From the IMG/VR virus record IMGVR_UViG_3300033148_002164, positions 1 to 60,765 of that record: a stretch of 60,765 bases of DNA; one strand, written 5' to 3'. Of this stretch, positions 16,179 to 23,616 are shown in pieces. This DNA is from a virus. Position 1 is the first letter of the stretch; each line of letters opens with the position of its first letter. The notes below the pieces were generated by a model, which worked only from the letters and a program-made list of their open reading frames with translations, made no database searches and had not been told where the DNA came from. Position numbers and translations under genes: made by a program.

Positions 16179-16585
16179 CACCACTCCCTCGCCAGCCGGT
16201 CATCCTCACGCCTCACACAAGCCTCGTCGTCCTCCATCAGCGGCTCCCCCACCGGCTCTGGCTCGTAGCCTGCTGGCTGCTCCTGCTGCATCGCCCGGAT
16301 GTCCATCGCGCTCGGGTCCACCGAGTAGCCAGACCCGAACACCAGCCCGTTGCCCTCACACCACGCCACGACCTTCCTGCTCGCCAGCACCTTGCCCGCC
16401 TCGACCACCCGACCGCTGGCGCAGTTGCACGCGGCCTTGACGGTGATTACGGGCTGATAGCTGCTCCCGTCCAGGCGGGTCACTCGGGGCGCGCGGAAGA
16501 ACTGGCCGCGGCCCTCGCGGGTGAGTTGGGTGTGGGCGATCGTGGTTAGGCCCTCGGAGCAGTGGCGGCATCCTTCGCGGCTCAT
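16178..16585 (-). CDS. Hypothetical protein with N-terminal cysteine motif
   Basis: The 135-aa product begins MSREGCRHCSEG, a possible half zinc site, with further Cys at CNC and a charged C-terminus. The start at 16585 overlaps the upstream stop (ATGA). No family is recognised. Confidence 0.6.
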   Translation of the reverse strand: MSREGCRHCSEGLTTIAHTQLTREGRGQFFRAPRVTRLDGSSYQPVITVKAACNCASGRVVEAGKVLASRKVVAWCEGNGLVFGSGYSVDPSAMDIRAMQQEQPAGYEPEPVGEPLMEDDEACVRREDDRLAREW

Positions 16586-17073
16586 GAGAGCCACCACCCA
16601 GCAGCGTGGGCGGCCTCATCGGCAAGGCGTTGTGCGTCTTCAAATGATGCACAGCCGATACGTGCGCCGCCCATGTACCACCACACACCGCCCGCGCCGT
16701 CCTCGACCACCTCCGACCAGCCAGTTCCGTTGTCGTCGTGACGCACTGCGCGCTTGTAGGAGGTCCAGTCCATCGCCCATGTTGCCAGCGCTCCACGAAG
16801 CGGCTTCTCACCCCGGCCAACCCTCCGACAGCACTCTGCCAGCGCCGCAGGAATGCGCCTCGCCCACTCGCAGGGGTGGCCCTGCTTCTCCAGCCAGTAG
16901 CAGGCGAGATCTTGGGCCATGGGCTGGTCGAGGGGGAGTGTGTCGTGGTGCCCAGGCTCCGACCAACCGCCGACCTGCTCCCACAGCCCGAGGTCTTCGC
17001 CCACCCCGCGCCAGTTGGCCCACGCCTCATGTATTCCAGGCAGGTCGCTCGCATTCAGAATCAGATCGCTCAT
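16582..17073 (-). CDS. Hypothetical Trp-rich protein
   Basis: This 163-aa soluble protein contains many Trp residues and a C-terminal segment (GGVWWYMGGARIGCASFEDAQRLADEAAHAAGWWLS) that looks like a small alpha/beta domain. It is coupled by ATGA overlaps on both sides. No family is recognised. Confidence 0.65.
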   Translation of the reverse strand: MSDLILNASDLPGIHEAWANWRGVGEDLGLWEQVGGWSEPGHHDTLPLDQPMAQDLACYWLEKQGHPCEWARRIPAALAECCRRVGRGEKPLRGALATWAMDWTSYKRAVRHDDNGTGWSEVVEDGAGGVWWYMGGARIGCASFEDAQRLADEAAHAAGWWLS

Positions 17074-17690
17074 CGCTTCACCTCCAACAGCCCAGAGTTC
17101 CGCCCCTGCTCGAGCGCGTTCTTCGCCCCCTCAATCACCCGCTTAGCCTCCGCGCGCCCCGTAGCGCCGTCGTAGGCCTTGCGGAAGCTGGCCCGATTCG
17201 CCACCTCATCGAAGGACGACATCACCCCAACCTTGCGAAAGCCGCCCAACGCCTTCACCCCAGCAACGATACCCACCGCCGTAGCGTGGTGCTCGTGGGC
17301 GAGGAATGGACACAGGCCCCTCACCTCGGGGTCGTAGGCGTCCACCTCCGCTTGGGTCGCCACAGGCGTGTGGGTGCGCGTGTCCTTGTGGCTGGCTGAC
17401 TTCCGCATCACGCCCCACGCCTCGTCGGCGGTGAGTTTGAGGCTGGCGCCGAGCTCACGGCCGTACTTGATCACCGAGCCAGGCACGGGCCACTGGCGAT
17501 ACTCGTCGTCACGCATCCACGCCATTCCGGCGCCGAGGAACTTTTGAGGACTGAGATCGAAGGTCAGGTTGTCCCATAGAACGAGCGCTCGCTGATAGGC
17601 CGCCGGGTCAGACCAGCGCTTTGGCTTCGTGTAGCCTGCGTCCTCAAGTGCGTCGAAGAATGCCAGGATGGTGTCGTGCTTGGCGGTCAT
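17070..17690 (-). CDS. Replication-associated protein, possible helicase loader
   Basis: The 206-aa protein lies directly downstream of the initiator, where many phages encode a helicase loader. Its N-terminal region (ILAFFDALEDAGY, LWDNLTFDLSPQKFLGAGMAWMRDDEYRQWPVPGSVIKYGRE) resembles G39P-type loader/inhibitor domains in its helical pattern and the WPVPG turn. No Walker motif is present, so it is not a DnaC-type ATPase. The assignment is tentative. Confidence 0.55.
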   Translation of the reverse strand: MTAKHDTILAFFDALEDAGYTKPKRWSDPAAYQRALVLWDNLTFDLSPQKFLGAGMAWMRDDEYRQWPVPGSVIKYGRELGASLKLTADEAWGVMRKSASHKDTRTHTPVATQAEVDAYDPEVRGLCPFLAHEHHATAVGIVAGVKALGGFRKVGVMSSFDEVANRASFRKAYDGATGRAEAKRVIEGAKNALEQGRNSGLLEVKR

Positions 17691-17700
17691 TGCTACTCCC

Positions 17701-18696
17701 TTAGAATGGATAGGTGTCGTCGTAGAGGTTTGGCTCTTGGATTGCTGGCAGCTGCATCTCGTTCGGATCTGCTGGCGTTATGTCGCGGACCACTCTCTGG
17801 TTGCCGCCGAATCCGCGCCCAGATCTGATTCGGTCGTTCATCTCGCGGATCGACATGTCTTGGCCCATGTCCACCTTCTCGCCAGCGTCACTCCACCGGC
17901 GAGCCTTGGACAACTTGTCGGCCAACTTGGTGGTGCGGTAGATGTTCACCGGGAAGAGGTACTCGTTCTCGGTCCCGCCCTCTTTGTCGCCTCTGAGGTG
18001 CTGGGCTGAGAACTCAGGAGATTGGAAGGCCCAGCGGGCGATGAGGCACAGGTCCTCGGGGGTCTGCTTGTGCTTGCCCTTGAGGACCTTGGTGATGGCT
18101 CCTCGGCATGCCTTGGTCATCTGCTGGCTTCTGGGAGCTCCGGCTTTCTTGCCGGCGTCTTTGCGGTCACGCCAGAGGAGGAACCACTCGTCGAGGACTT
18201 GGTTGAGTTGAGCGGTCACTGGGTCCTGCTTGGCAGGGGCCGACGTGGCGTCAGCCACTATGGATGGTTCCTTGAATAGTTCTATGGATGGTTCTTTAAT
18301 AGTTCGTCGGTCCCTGGGTCCGGGGTTGGTGCACTCAGGGTCCGGGGTAGTGGCTTCAATGTCCGGGGTTGTGCACTCAAGGTCCGGGGTGACAGAGGGA
18401 CCGGAGTCAGACACTGAGGGTCCGGGGTTGTCCTCCTTTGGCAGATCTCCAATGATGATCTGCAGCAGCGCGACACGCCCGTGCCTTGCTGTGATTGACA
18501 GCCCCCGGCCCTCAAGACGTTTGAGGATGCGCCGCACTGACCGTTCGTTCATCTTGGTGTTCTGGGCGATCCGATTGACAGACGGCCAGCACTGGCCAGC
18601 GTCGTTGGCATATCGCCCGATGGCGAGGAGCACGATTACCTCTGATGTCGTCAGCCCAGAATCGAAGATCAGCGCATTGCGCTCGTACGTCTTCAC
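17701..18696 (-). CDS. Replication initiator (lambda O-like) with internal origin repeats
   Basis: The 331-aa protein starts at GTG 18696, overlapping the upstream stop as GTGA. Residues about 12-70 form a winged helix typical of phage replication initiators (GLTTSEVIVLLAIGRYAN, CWPSVNRIAQNTKMNERSVRRILKRLEGRG). A Pro/Thr-rich linker of repeated TTPDxEC-like units follows and is encoded by 21-bp DNA repeats that look like iterons. Next comes a tandem KEPSI segment encoded by AT-richer repeats. The C-terminal half contains a Lys-rich helical region and is probably the helicase- or loader-binding part. It likely binds its own gene to start replication, as lambda O does. Confidence 0.82.
   Translation of the reverse strand: MKTYERNALIFDSGLTTSEVIVLLAIGRYANDAGQCWPSVNRIAQNTKMNERSVRRILKRLEGRGLSITARHGRVALLQIIIGDLPKEDNPGPSVSDSGPSVTPDLECTTPDIEATTPDPECTNPGPRDRRTIKEPSIELFKEPSIVADATSAPAKQDPVTAQLNQVLDEWFLLWRDRKDAGKKAGAPRSQQMTKACRGAITKVLKGKHKQTPEDLCLIARWAFQSPEFSAQHLRGDKEGGTENEYLFPVNIYRTTKLADKLSKARRWSDAGEKVDMGQDMSIREMNDRIRSGRGFGGNQRVVRDITPADPNEMQLPAIQEPNLYDDTYPF
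18258..18304. repeat. AT-richer tandem repeat, candidate DNA-unwinding element
   Basis: Two back-to-back copies of a 23-24 base unit (18258-18281 and 18282-18304), each reading CTATGGATGGTTC then an A/T-rich end, lie next to the iterons. They are clearly richer in A/T than the surrounding DNA, as expected for the melting region of an origin. Confidence 0.6.
18317..18428. other. Candidate replication origin: six iterons in the initiator gene
   Basis: Copies of GGTCCGGGGT occur at 18317, 18339, 18360 (first base T), 18381, 18398 (degenerate GGACCGGAGT) and 18419. Spacings are 22, 21, 21, 17 and 21 bp, mostly two helical turns. The order iterons then AT-rich repeats, inside the initiator gene, mirrors lambda ori. 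Confidence 0.68.
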
Positions 18697-19148
18697 GATT
18701 CCGCCCTGATTTCTGCATGACGTTTCGTGTGGTGCTTCTTGCAGAGGAATACGACATCGAGCGGCTTCGAGTAGTCTTCGTGATGCGCCTCGGTTGGCGT
18801 TGCAGCGCACACTTCGCAAGGTAGCCGCTGCATGCGTCCTGCCTTGATAGCTCGCTGCACCTCTCCCCTTGCCTTTTCCTGCACTCTCCAGCCAGGAACC
18901 ATCATCCGGACCTTGTAGTCGGTGACCCCCCACCGCTTCGCGAGGTTGACCCGGCCTGGATACGGAGTCCCGTCGTGCAGTCTTTTGGCCTTGAGGTACC
19001 GAAGATCGCTTCTGATGGCGTCATCGCACCAAGGCTTTAGCAGTTCTCTTGCGACGGCTTCCCACATCCAGAACTCAACCCTGAAGGTGGATTCGTCGGT
19101 TTCTTGTACGTCGATGCCAGGCGCAAATGCGTCAGTCTTGGAGGTCAT
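18693..19148 (-). CDS. Protein with C-terminal HNH-like zinc domain
   Basis: The 151-aa protein has an N-terminal region of unknown family with a possible winged-helix portion (VNLAKRWGVTDYKVRMMV). Its C-terminal domain LPCEVCAATPTEAHHEDYSKPLDVVFLCKKHHTKRH is the same type as in the 13437 product. It may be a DNA-binding protein or nuclease acting beside the initiator. Its stop overlaps the initiator GTG start. Confidence 0.7.
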   Translation of the reverse strand: MTSKTDAFAPGIDVQETDESTFRVEFWMWEAVARELLKPWCDDAIRSDLRYLKAKRLHDGTPYPGRVNLAKRWGVTDYKVRMMVPGWRVQEKARGEVQRAIKAGRMQRLPCEVCAATPTEAHHEDYSKPLDVVFLCKKHHTKRHAEIRAES

Positions 19149-19183
19149 TGATTTTCTCGATTTTCAGTGTTCTCCAGGCCCGC

Positions 19184-19214
19184 CACCGAGCCGCCTTGCA
19201 AAGCGGCTTCGGTG
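19184..19214 (-). terminator. Hairpin between SLOG gene and initiator operon
   Basis: CACCGAGCCGC pairs with GCGGCTTCGGTG with one bulge around an 8-base loop. It lies in the 141-base gap after the 19290-19667 gene. No U-tract is seen. TATGAA near 19250-19255 (minus strand) in the same gap is a possible -10 box for the initiator operon. Confidence 0.45.
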
Positions 19215-19289
19215 ACTGCTCGTCCGTCGTGGTGAGCGTGGGCTGAAAAGAGAACGATGTGACCCGAAGGCTAACTACTTCATAGCACG

Positions 19290-19667
19290 TTATCGCCCAG
19301 CCGGCCACCACACCGCCACCCCATGCTCCTCACACCGCCTCGCCATATCCGCCGTGCCCCGACCTCCGTGGAAGCCGACCGCGCCGTCGAGTTTGCTGGC
19401 GGCCATCTCCGCGTTGCGGCGTGGGCCTGCGCTGTTGCCGTGCTTCTCCCAGTCGGCTGGGTGGGGCTCCTCAGTGAGGTTTAGCGCGGACTGGCTGAGG
19501 GCGAGCATGTAGCCGCACCACTCAGCGGCGAAGCGGTCGGCGCCGGTGGGGCACGCGCCGTGGACCAGGGTGAACTCCCCGTGTTTGGCGAGGAGGGCGT
19601 AGAGCGCGTCTTCTACGGCGCGGCGGTTGGGGTAGTCTCGGCCGCCGAAGATTAGGATGCGTTTCAA
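19290..19667 (-). CDS. DUF2493/SLOG-fold nucleotide-binding protein, TTG start
   Basis: The 125-aa product has RILIFGGRDYPN at the N-terminus and LVHGACPTGADRFAAEWC, with later HPADWEKHGNSAGPRRNAEM and GTADMARRCEEHGV. These are the conserved blocks of the DUF2493/YspA SLOG family, which bind nucleotide-derived ligands. The start is TTG 19667, overlapping the methyltransferase stop as TTGA. The phage role is unknown; SLOG proteins occur in nucleotide-signalling and anti-phage contexts, but nothing here shows that activity. Confidence 0.8.
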   Translation of the reverse strand: MKRILIFGGRDYPNRRAVEDALYALLAKHGEFTLVHGACPTGADRFAAEWCGYMLALSQSALNLTEEPHPADWEKHGNSAGPRRNAEMAASKLDGAVGFHGGRGTADMARRCEEHGVAVWWPAGR

Positions 19668-20773
19668 AACATCGACGACTGAACGCCGCTCCTCAAGTCC
19701 TTCACCACCATGTCGACATAGGCGGGGTCTGGCTCTATGCAGATCGCGCGCCTCGCCTCGCTTGCTGGCAACTCCTCGCAAGCCATGGCGGCCCTGCATG
19801 TCCCGCCGAACGGCTCAAGCACCACGTCGCCAACGCGGGAGGATGAGCGAATCAGCCTATCGTAGAAACTCAGCGGCTTCTGGCATGGGTGACTCTCACC
19901 GGCGCCAGTCTTCAGACGCGCAAGCCCAGCGACGGTTGGAGAACGCCACACGTTGCCGATTCCGGTTGGGTGGAAGAATGGCGAGCGGGCTGCCTCGTAC
20001 TCAGCGCGGAGGTGGTCGTACTCAGCGCGGAGGTGGTCGTACTCAGCGCGGAGGTGGTCGTACGAGGCGCGGAGATCTCCGCCAGGCCAGACGCTTGGGT
20101 GGACGAGGTAGGGTCGGTCTCTGTGTTGCCCATGCTCCGTCATTGCCTTGGCGCAGGTTTGATAGTGCTCCCAGATAGGAAATGACCCACCTTCCCAGTT
20201 GCTGACACAGCCAGTCAGACCACCAGTCCTGCTCGGAAAGTAGGCAGCCAAGCCCTTGACGTTGAGTCTGGCGGCGAGCCGCTCGGACTTAAAGAAGGCT
20301 GGCATCGGGTTGCGCTCGTCGGCGCCAGCCACGTCGGCGATCTCCGCGCCAGCCCCGCCGTCGAGGTTCCACTCGTCGCGCTGGTAGTGGTCGCATACTT
20401 CGGTGTAGTCCAGCCATTCCCGCATTCCCGCCGCTCCTATGTCCGCCTTCGATCCCCCCTTGTCCCAGATGATTCGCGTCTTCCTTCGCCACCCCATCGA
20501 CTCCACCAACTCCCGCAGCGCGCTTGCGCTGTCATCGGTGCCCCAGACGTACAGGTTCGCCGATGGCTTGCAGATGCGCCCAACCTGCTCCAGGTGCGGC
20601 CGATACCACTCGCGGAAGTGGTCCCACGACTGGAAGCAGTCCCAGTCGGCCTTGCGCATGTTGTACGGGCCGTCGAGTATCGCGAGGCTGCATAGGCCGT
20701 CTGGCAGTGACGGCGCTATCTTGTCGAAGGTGCCTTGGTGGATGGTCGACCTGCTGCTCTTGTATGCTTCCAT
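19664..20773 (-). CDS. Beta-class N4/N6 DNA methyltransferase with tandem heptapeptide insert
   Basis: The 369-aa protein has the catalytic motif IV as DGPY at residues 34-37 and motif I EPFGG at 320-324, the order of beta-class amino-methyltransferases. ESHPCQKPLSFYDRLI precedes motif I. DGPY differs from the usual DPPY but keeps Asp, Pro and Tyr. Between the motifs lie three perfect and one partial YDHLRAE repeats encoded by 21-bp tandem DNA repeats. The start at 20773 follows GAGGAGCAAGC. It is presumed to protect phage DNA from restriction; the target site is unknown. Confidence 0.88.
   Translation of the reverse strand: MEAYKSSRSTIHQGTFDKIAPSLPDGLCSLAILDGPYNMRKADWDCFQSWDHFREWYRPHLEQVGRICKPSANLYVWGTDDSASALRELVESMGWRRKTRIIWDKGGSKADIGAAGMREWLDYTEVCDHYQRDEWNLDGGAGAEIADVAGADERNPMPAFFKSERLAARLNVKGLAAYFPSRTGGLTGCVSNWEGGSFPIWEHYQTCAKAMTEHGQHRDRPYLVHPSVWPGGDLRASYDHLRAEYDHLRAEYDHLRAEYEAARSPFFHPTGIGNVWRSPTVAGLARLKTGAGESHPCQKPLSFYDRLIRSSSRVGDVVLEPFGGTCRAAMACEELPASEARRAICIEPDPAYVDMVVKDLRSGVQSSMF
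19997..20077. repeat. 21-bp tandem repeats inside the methyltransferase gene
   Basis: Three perfect 21-base copies (19997-20017, 20018-20038, 20039-20059) and a degenerate fourth (20060-20077) preserve the reading frame and encode YDHLRAE units. Copy number could change by slippage without breaking the protein. Confidence 0.9.
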
Positions 20774-20803
20774 GCTTGCTCCTCTCCGTTTCCTGTAACG
20801 CAA

Positions 20804-20890
20804 AGCGGCTCGCCTGCTCTTTCAACAGACGAGCCGCTATCGCTCGGGTGACGGCTGCTCGGTTGCCCGCCAAGGCTGTCAGCCGTCACC
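20804..20890 (-). terminator. Two consecutive hairpins upstream of the beta-class methyltransferase
   Basis: AGCGGCTCG/CGAGCCGCT (20804-20838) and an 11-bp perfect stem GGTGACGGCTG/CAGCCGTCACC (20847-20890) fill the 120-base gap. They follow the small gene ending at 20894 and precede the methyltransferase, so they could terminate upstream transcripts. No long U-tract is present. Confidence 0.5.
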
Positions 20891-20893
20891 ACC

Positions 20894-21118
20894 TCACTCT
20901 GGTTGGCCAGAGAACAGCCCGTACTGTCTGGGCTTGTTTGATGTTGGGACCTCTCTACAGCCTGGCGCGGCGCCACGAGCTCCCGCGAAGGCTTCTGCTC
21001 GAGTCTGCACCTCGACGCGGCGACCTTGCGTGCTGCGGGCCCACCAACTCCATGGGAGTCTGAGGCCGGGTCCGGCGCCTGCCTCGAGGCCGGTGGGGCT
21101 GTAGAGGAGGAGGGTCAT
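20894..21118 (-). CDS. Small hypothetical protein
   Basis: The 74-aa product starts at 21118 within an ATGA overlap after GGAGACGCGAC. It has a Leu/Gly/Pro-rich N-terminus and a basic middle. It is the last gene of the 20.9-22.8 kb string of small genes. No function is recognised. Confidence 0.5.
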   Translation of the reverse strand: MTLLLYSPTGLEAGAGPGLRLPWSWWARSTQGRRVEVQTRAEAFAGARGAAPGCREVPTSNKPRQYGLFSGQPE

Positions 21119-21354
21119 GTCGCGTCTCCAAACAGCAGGCAAAGCATCCGCCTGACCCTGGGGCGTTGCCGCTCTCGCTTCTTCGGCCAAGCGCGATGCC
21201 TGACTTCGGCGCCGACTGTCTCCTCGACGTAGCGGCGAATCTCGTACTCGGCCAGATTGCCGGATGCGCGAGCCCTGCAGGCCTTGGCGAAGGAGCCGGG
21301 GTGTGGGTCGGTTAGGTCTGAGGTGACGATGTTGATGAAGGTGGCGAGGGTCAT
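21115..21354 (-). CDS. Small basic hypothetical protein
   Basis: The 79-aa protein (MTLATFINIVTSDLTDP...) has a strongly basic second half (AWPKKRERQRPRVRR). Both ends overlap neighbours by ATGA. No family is recognised. Confidence 0.6.
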   Translation of the reverse strand: MTLATFINIVTSDLTDPHPGSFAKACRARASGNLAEYEIRRYVEETVGAEVRHRAWPKKRERQRPRVRRMLCLLFGDAT

Positions 21355-21563
21355 GTGATGCCGACTGCGATGACCACGTCGGTGATGCACTTGCGGGCAA
21401 GCTGCTTGCCGTGCTTGCGATGGTCTTCAGTGAGTTGATCTGGTGAGATGCTGAGCAGCCACGCGAGTTCTCGCAGGTTGTCGGCGATGGCGAGGTTCAG
21501 TTTGTGGATTCTCGCGTGCTCGTCGGCGACGATGTCGCGGTCTGCTTTGGCTGGGGCGCTCAT
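21351..21563 (-). CDS. Small helical hypothetical protein
   Basis: The 70-aa, mostly helical product (ARIHKLNLAIADNLRELAWLLS) starts at 21563 after GTGGAGGCGAGAC and is coupled by ATGA on both sides. No family is recognised. Confidence 0.6.
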   Translation of the reverse strand: MSAPAKADRDIVADEHARIHKLNLAIADNLRELAWLLSISPDQLTEDHRKHGKQLARKCITDVVIAVGIT

Positions 21564-21787
21564 GTCTCGCCTCCACTGAACGGCGACCCGTTGATGTTGT
21601 CGGGATGCAGCGCGATTCGCACCTGCTCGACACAGGCAGGGCAAGCCGTCAGACTGCCTCCAGCCTTGGCGTTGTAGGCCGCGTGGTCGATGCTGATGAA
21701 TGTGGAGCCGATGGCTCGGCGCCCGCACCATGTGCGCTTGTCGTGCTCGGCGTGGGTGTGGCGGATGCAGGTACTGGTGTCGCTCAT
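21560..21787 (-). CDS. Small zinc-binding protein
   Basis: The 75-aa protein contains TWCGRR and ACPACVEQ cysteine pairs with a HAAYNAKAGG link, like small zinc proteins common in actinobacterial and other phages. It is coupled on both sides by ATGA. Its role is unknown. Confidence 0.62.
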   Translation of the reverse strand: MSDTSTCIRHTHAEHDKRTWCGRRAIGSTFISIDHAAYNAKAGGSLTACPACVEQVRIALHPDNINGSPFSGGET

Positions 21788-22068
21788 GCTTTCTCCGAGT
21801 AGTCCGAGAGGCAGATGATGTGAGAAGTGCATGCATTAATCACGCCCTTGCGCGGCCTGCGGCTGGCCTTCTCCTGCTTCAGCATGGCCATCACCAGCAG
21901 CAGGTCGTACTCTGGATCGTGGTCGGCCTCGTCGCCAGTCAGCGGCACTACTCGCGGAAGTCTGGCGATGATTTGTTTCGTCGCGCCTCGCAGGCGGCCC
22001 ATGGCGTCTGCTCGGATATCGTCAGCGCTGAATCCGCTTGCCGTGATGCTGTCGTCTTCTGGTGTCAT
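21784..22068 (-). CDS. Hypothetical protein
   Basis: The 94-aa product starts at 22068 (MTPEDDSI...). It has an acidic N-terminus and helices (ATKQIIARLPRVV, YDLLLVMAMLKQEKASRRPRKG). No family is recognised. It is part of the coupled small-gene string. Confidence 0.6.
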   Translation of the reverse strand: MTPEDDSITASGFSADDIRADAMGRLRGATKQIIARLPRVVPLTGDEADHDPEYDLLLVMAMLKQEKASRRPRKGVINACTSHIICLSDYSEKA

Positions 22069-22247
22069 GCTGTCCTCGGGTGCTGCCCGGTGCGACGCAG
22101 CCACGACCAAACGTCGTGGGCGGTGCCGGTGTAAACGGTCTCTTCGGCGATGATCGTGGTGACGATAATCTCCTTGCGGTAGTTGCCTGCTGGTCGGGTG
22201 GTGTAGTTGAGGGAGGCGAGGACTTGGTGGAGGGTGGGGTTAGTCAC
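22065..22247 (-). CDS. Small hypothetical protein
   Basis: The 60-aa product starts at GTG 22247, overlapping the preceding gene by 8 bases. It contains a beta-rich core (YRKEIIVTTIIAEETVYTG) and a helical end. No family is recognised. Confidence 0.5.
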   Translation of the reverse strand: MTNPTLHQVLASLNYTTRPAGNYRKEIIVTTIIAEETVYTGTAHDVWSWLRRTGQHPRTA

Positions 22248-22494
22248 CGTCCACCTCCACCGCGTCCAAGTCTTCAAGAGGAGCCCACAACTCCACCGTC
22301 ACAGCACACACGCACTGCTCCCCCACCAGCGCGATCGGCTTCATGCCGGCCACCCCGCCAGGCCCGCCTACGTCGGCGCAGGGCTGGTTGCAGGCGGTGA
22401 GGTCGGGCTGCTCTTGCGGCGCTGGTGTGTCGAGGGACCACGCGGCGAAGAGGATGAAGGCGGGGATTGCGGCGAGTCGGAAGAGGTCGCTCAC
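22240..22494 (-). CDS. Membrane-anchored small protein with cysteine pairs
   Basis: The 84-aa protein has an N-terminal hydrophobic segment (LFRLAAIPAFILFAAWSL), then a Pro-rich link and CNQPC and CVC cysteines. It is probably an N-anchored periplasmic protein with disulfides. The start is GTG 22494 in a GTGA overlap. A spanin or superinfection role is possible but unsupported. Confidence 0.55.
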   Translation of the reverse strand: MSDLFRLAAIPAFILFAAWSLDTPAPQEQPDLTACNQPCADVGGPGGVAGMKPIALVGEQCVCAVTVELWAPLEDLDAVEVDGD

Positions 22495-22781
22495 GACTGC
22501 TCCTGTTTGCGCTTCCAGTCGACCAACTCGAAGAGGATCGGCCAAGGGAGGGTGACCATCTCAGCGGTGTAGCCCATGTGGCCGTGGCTTTTCTCGCCCT
22601 TGGTGGTGAGTCCGCCGCTGTCAGTGACGGCGCCGAGGTCGCTGTCGTCGAAGTAGATCTCTGGCTCGTCACTCTCGGTGTTCGGGTAGACGACCAACTC
22701 AGCGCTGGTGTGTAGATCCCGAATGGTATCGCCATGCTTGGCAGCGAAGTCAGCCTGGAGAGTGTTGAAGTATTCGTTCAT
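22491..22781 (-). CDS. Hypothetical protein, first gene of a small-gene operon
   Basis: The 96-aa protein (MNEYFNTLQADFAAKHG...) follows GGAGCACAGC-ATG and a clear promoter at 22825-22852. It contains a beta-rich middle (ELVVYPNTESDEPEIYF). No family is recognised. It heads the operon reaching to 20.9 kb. Confidence 0.65.
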   Translation of the reverse strand: MNEYFNTLQADFAAKHGDTIRDLHTSAELVVYPNTESDEPEIYFDDSDLGAVTDSGGLTTKGEKSHGHMGYTAEMVTLPWPILFELVDWKRKQEQS

Positions 22782-22824
22782 GCTGTGCTCCGTTGCGGTG
22801 GGCTTGTCCCCTCCCGACACACTA

Positions 22825-22871
22825 ACTATAGCACGGCGAAACATGGCGACAAGTAAATAACCGAGATGATC
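22825..22871 (-). promoter_or_regulatory. Sigma70-like promoter with upstream GATC
   Basis: On the minus strand TTGTCG (22852-22847) and TATAGT (22830-22825) are 16 bp apart, with GATC at 22868-22871. It lies just after the MopE-like gene and drives the 22781 operon. Confidence 0.7.
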
Positions 22872-22884
22872 GCGGAAAGGATCC

Positions 22885-23616
22885 TCAGTCGATCCGCCCA
22901 TCACAGTCATTGTCGGCCCCGTCCATCACTTCAAGCCCCAGCGGATGCGCCGAAGCATCCCCGTCGTCGCAGTCGCCCGGCTCATCAGCCCAAGCGTCGA
23001 GATTGCCCACGAGTTCCCACGGGGCACAGGCGGTCACCGCGATCCGGCTGTCGCCCCACCCATCCCGATCGAGGTCGGCGTACCAGGTGAAGGTGTCGGC
23101 CGGGGTCTCGTCCACCATGCCGTCGCAGTCGTTGTCGATGTGGTCGCACCACTCAACCGAGGTTCCAGGGTGGGTGTCCGCGTCCTCGTCGTCGCAGTCG
23201 TCGCCGCGCGCTGAGGAGTCCTCAGGAGGAGCGCAGGAGACCAGCGCAGCGCCAGTCCCGTAGCCATCGCCGTCCGCATCGAGGTAGTAGGTCAGCCCCG
23301 CGCCCTCGTCGATGAGCCCGTCGCAGTCATTGTCCAGGCCGTCGCAGAACTCCTCGGCGCCCGGGTAGGTCCACCCGCTGGAGTCGTTGCAGTCGCCGCC
23401 GACATCGGTCATCGCCGGGAGGAGTTCGCAGGCCACCATCCAGCGCTCGGGGTCTCCGTGGCCGTCTCCGTCGGTGTCGGCCCACTGGAGGACCGGGGTG
23501 CTGCTGGCGTCGAAGTCGTTGCAGTCGATGCTCGCGGGCCAGCCGTCTCCGTCCGCGTCGAGATCTGGGGTGAGAGGGGCAGTGGTGGTGCAGGCGAGTA
23601 GCAGGAAGAGGGTCAT
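22885..23616 (-). CDS. MopE-like metal-binding-repeat lipoprotein
   Basis: The 243-aa product begins with a very short hydrophobic stretch ending in a lipobox-like LLAC (Cys9). Repeated DADGDGW/DGDGY...DCDD...HPG..E.CD.IDNDCDG units follow, the putative metal-binding motif of MopE-type proteins (PF11617 style). At least three full repeats and one partial repeat are visible, with evenly spaced Asp and Cys. Such repeats are abundant in surface proteins of Myxococcota and relatives. It is likely exported and lipid-anchored, binding Ca2+ or Cu. The signal lacks the usual Lys/Arg at the start, so export is not certain. Its ribosome site GGAGAACGA lies in the last codons of the upstream HNH gene (ATGA overlap). 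Confidence 0.82.
   Translation of the reverse strand: MTLFLLLACTTTAPLTPDLDADGDGWPASIDCNDFDASSTPVLQWADTDGDGHGDPERWMVACELLPAMTDVGGDCNDSSGWTYPGAEEFCDGLDNDCDGLIDEGAGLTYYLDADGDGYGTGAALVSCAPPEDSSARGDDCDDEDADTHPGTSVEWCDHIDNDCDGMVDETPADTFTWYADLDRDGWGDSRIAVTACAPWELVGNLDAWADEPGDCDDGDASAHPLGLEVMDGADNDCDGRID

Noticed and set aside
19997-20077. Possible CRISPR-like array
   Set aside because: Repeats are directly adjacent with no spacers and keep a protein frame.
21118-21400. N-terminal extension of the 20894 frame up to 21400
   Set aside because: The extension lies over the coupled 21115-21354 gene; the ATGA start at 21118 with GGAGACGCGAC is better.
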